Source of the DNA: Hyphomicrobiales bacterium
Lineage (GTDB): Bacteria > Pseudomonadota > Alphaproteobacteria > Rhizobiales > Devosiaceae
NCBI GenBank assembly: GCA_026989045.1
Contig: JALSJY010000064.1
Span: 1 to 23,336, forward strand
DNA length: 23,336 bases
Direction of reading: 5' to 3'
A program made the translations under genes and the position numbers. Numbering within the stretch: the stretch's first letter is position 1; every line of letters starts with the position of its first letter. Below are positions 22,820 to 23,336 of the stretch, piece after piece. Below the pieces are notes generated by a model, which made no database searches, was not told the DNA's origin, and worked only from the letters and a program-made list of their open reading frames with translations.

Positions 22820-23336
22820 ATGGTATTAGGTTCAAAAAAAATACAGAAAATGGCTAATAATATGGCTAATAATGAAATGGGCAAAAGCCATTCATTATGG
22901 GCTGATGCACGCCAGCGCTTTTTTAAAAATAAAGCAGCAGTTATTTCTTTAATCACTCTTAGTTTAATTATCATTTTTGCCTTTGGCGCTCCCTATCTTA
23001 CTCCATGGAGCAATGAAGAAATTGACTGGGCAATTTTAGGTTCAGTAGCAGAAGACGGCAAACCATCATTTGCTAGCAAACATTATTTTGGGGCTGATCC
23101 ACTAGGGCGTGATTTATTTGCGCGAGTAGCTCAGGGTTCGCAAATTTCCTTAATGGTTGGGGTGGTTGGTGCTGGTATTGCTGTAATAGTTGGCACACTT
23201 TATGGAGCAGTAGCTGGTTATTTTGGTGGCAGGATTGATAGTTTTATGATGCGTATTGTCGATATCTTGATGTCTATTCCCTACATGTTTGTATTGATTT
23301 TACTATTGGTAGTTTTTGGGCGCTCGATATTTATGT
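22820..23336 (+). CDS. oppC: Oligopeptide ABC transporter permease OppC (cut by window end)
   Basis: About 172 codons are visible, open to the window edge. After a hydrophilic N-terminus it reads SLWADARQRFFKNKAAVISL and a first membrane helix (about 43-62). The OppC motif YFGADPLGRDLFARV follows, then VAGYFGGRIDSFMMRIVDILMSIP, the conserved segment before the coupling loop. Partner of OppB. ATG 22820 is taken as start but has no clear ribosome-binding site. ATG 22850 and ATG 22862, the two copies of a 12-bp tandem repeat encoding MANNMANN, are alternatives. Confidence 0.85.
   Translation, partial: MVLGSKKIQKMANNMANNEMGKSHSLWADARQRFFKNKAAVISLITLSLIIIFAFGAPYLTPWSNEEIDWAILGSVAEDGKPSFASKHYFGADPLGRDLFARVAQGSQISLMVGVVGAGIAVIVGTLYGAVAGYFGGRIDSFMMRIVDILMSIPYMFVLILLLVVFGRSIFM
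22850..22873 (+). repeat. 12-bp tandem duplication ATGGCTAATAAT at the oppC 5' end
   Basis: ATGGCTAATAAT occurs at 22850-22861 and 22862-22873, in frame, giving MANNMANN. It duplicates a possible start codon. Confidence 0.7.

Overview
The window reads as a chromosome segment from an AT-rich (roughly 40% G+C by eye) alphaproteobacterium, probably in or near the Hyphomicrobiales (Rhizobiales). This rests on its gene families: a BadF-type amino-sugar kinase with MurQ, a NagB-II-type SIS deaminase and NagA, a UgpC/MalK-type ATPase, a Gfo/Idh/MocA dehydrogenase inside a sugar-ABC operon, and several peptide/nickel-class ABC importers. The taxonomic call is inference. No rRNA, tRNA or CRISPR array was seen.

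Layout. (1) 1-1637: the 3' end of a lipase-like alpha/beta hydrolase gene that looks cut short, then a visibly GC-richer pair of divergent genes (tandem winged-helix HxlR-type regulator and VOC/glyoxalase-fold protein), a 16-codon remnant and a terminator. (2) 1638-8418: a probable metal module. An MFS transporter with a histidine-rich tail diverges from a small DUF2946-like secreted protein, followed by a complete NikABCDE/CntABCDF-class ABC importer (binding protein, two permeases, two short ATPases). A promoter with two palindromes lies between the two arms. (3) 8532-18930: an amino-sugar/MurNAc catabolic locus. A BadF-family kinase diverges from a long operon: murQ, sugar-binding protein, two permeases, Gfo/Idh/MocA dehydrogenase, UgpC-type ATPase, SIS-domain deaminase, nagA. 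A GntR/HutC-type regulator is convergent at the end. The enzymes form one route: phosphorylation of GlcNAc/MurNAc, MurNAc-6-P to GlcNAc-6-P plus lactate (MurQ), deacetylation (NagA), then deamination/isomerisation to fructose-6-P (NagB-II). (4) 19235-20018: an internally deleted IS3-family insertion sequence with both ends and a 3-bp target duplication intact. (5) 20175-23336: an oligopeptide importer (OppA/MppA-like binding protein, OppB, start of OppC), cut by the window end.

How they fit. The amino-sugar operon plus an OppA/MppA-class importer next door suggests use of both halves of peptidoglycan turnover products, sugar and peptide; the peptide half is inference. Tandem GGTA-containing repeats with 11-bp spacing occur at similar distance and orientation upstream of murQ and of the GntR gene, and are candidate regulator sites. 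In all three importer operons a strong hairpin follows the binding-protein gene.
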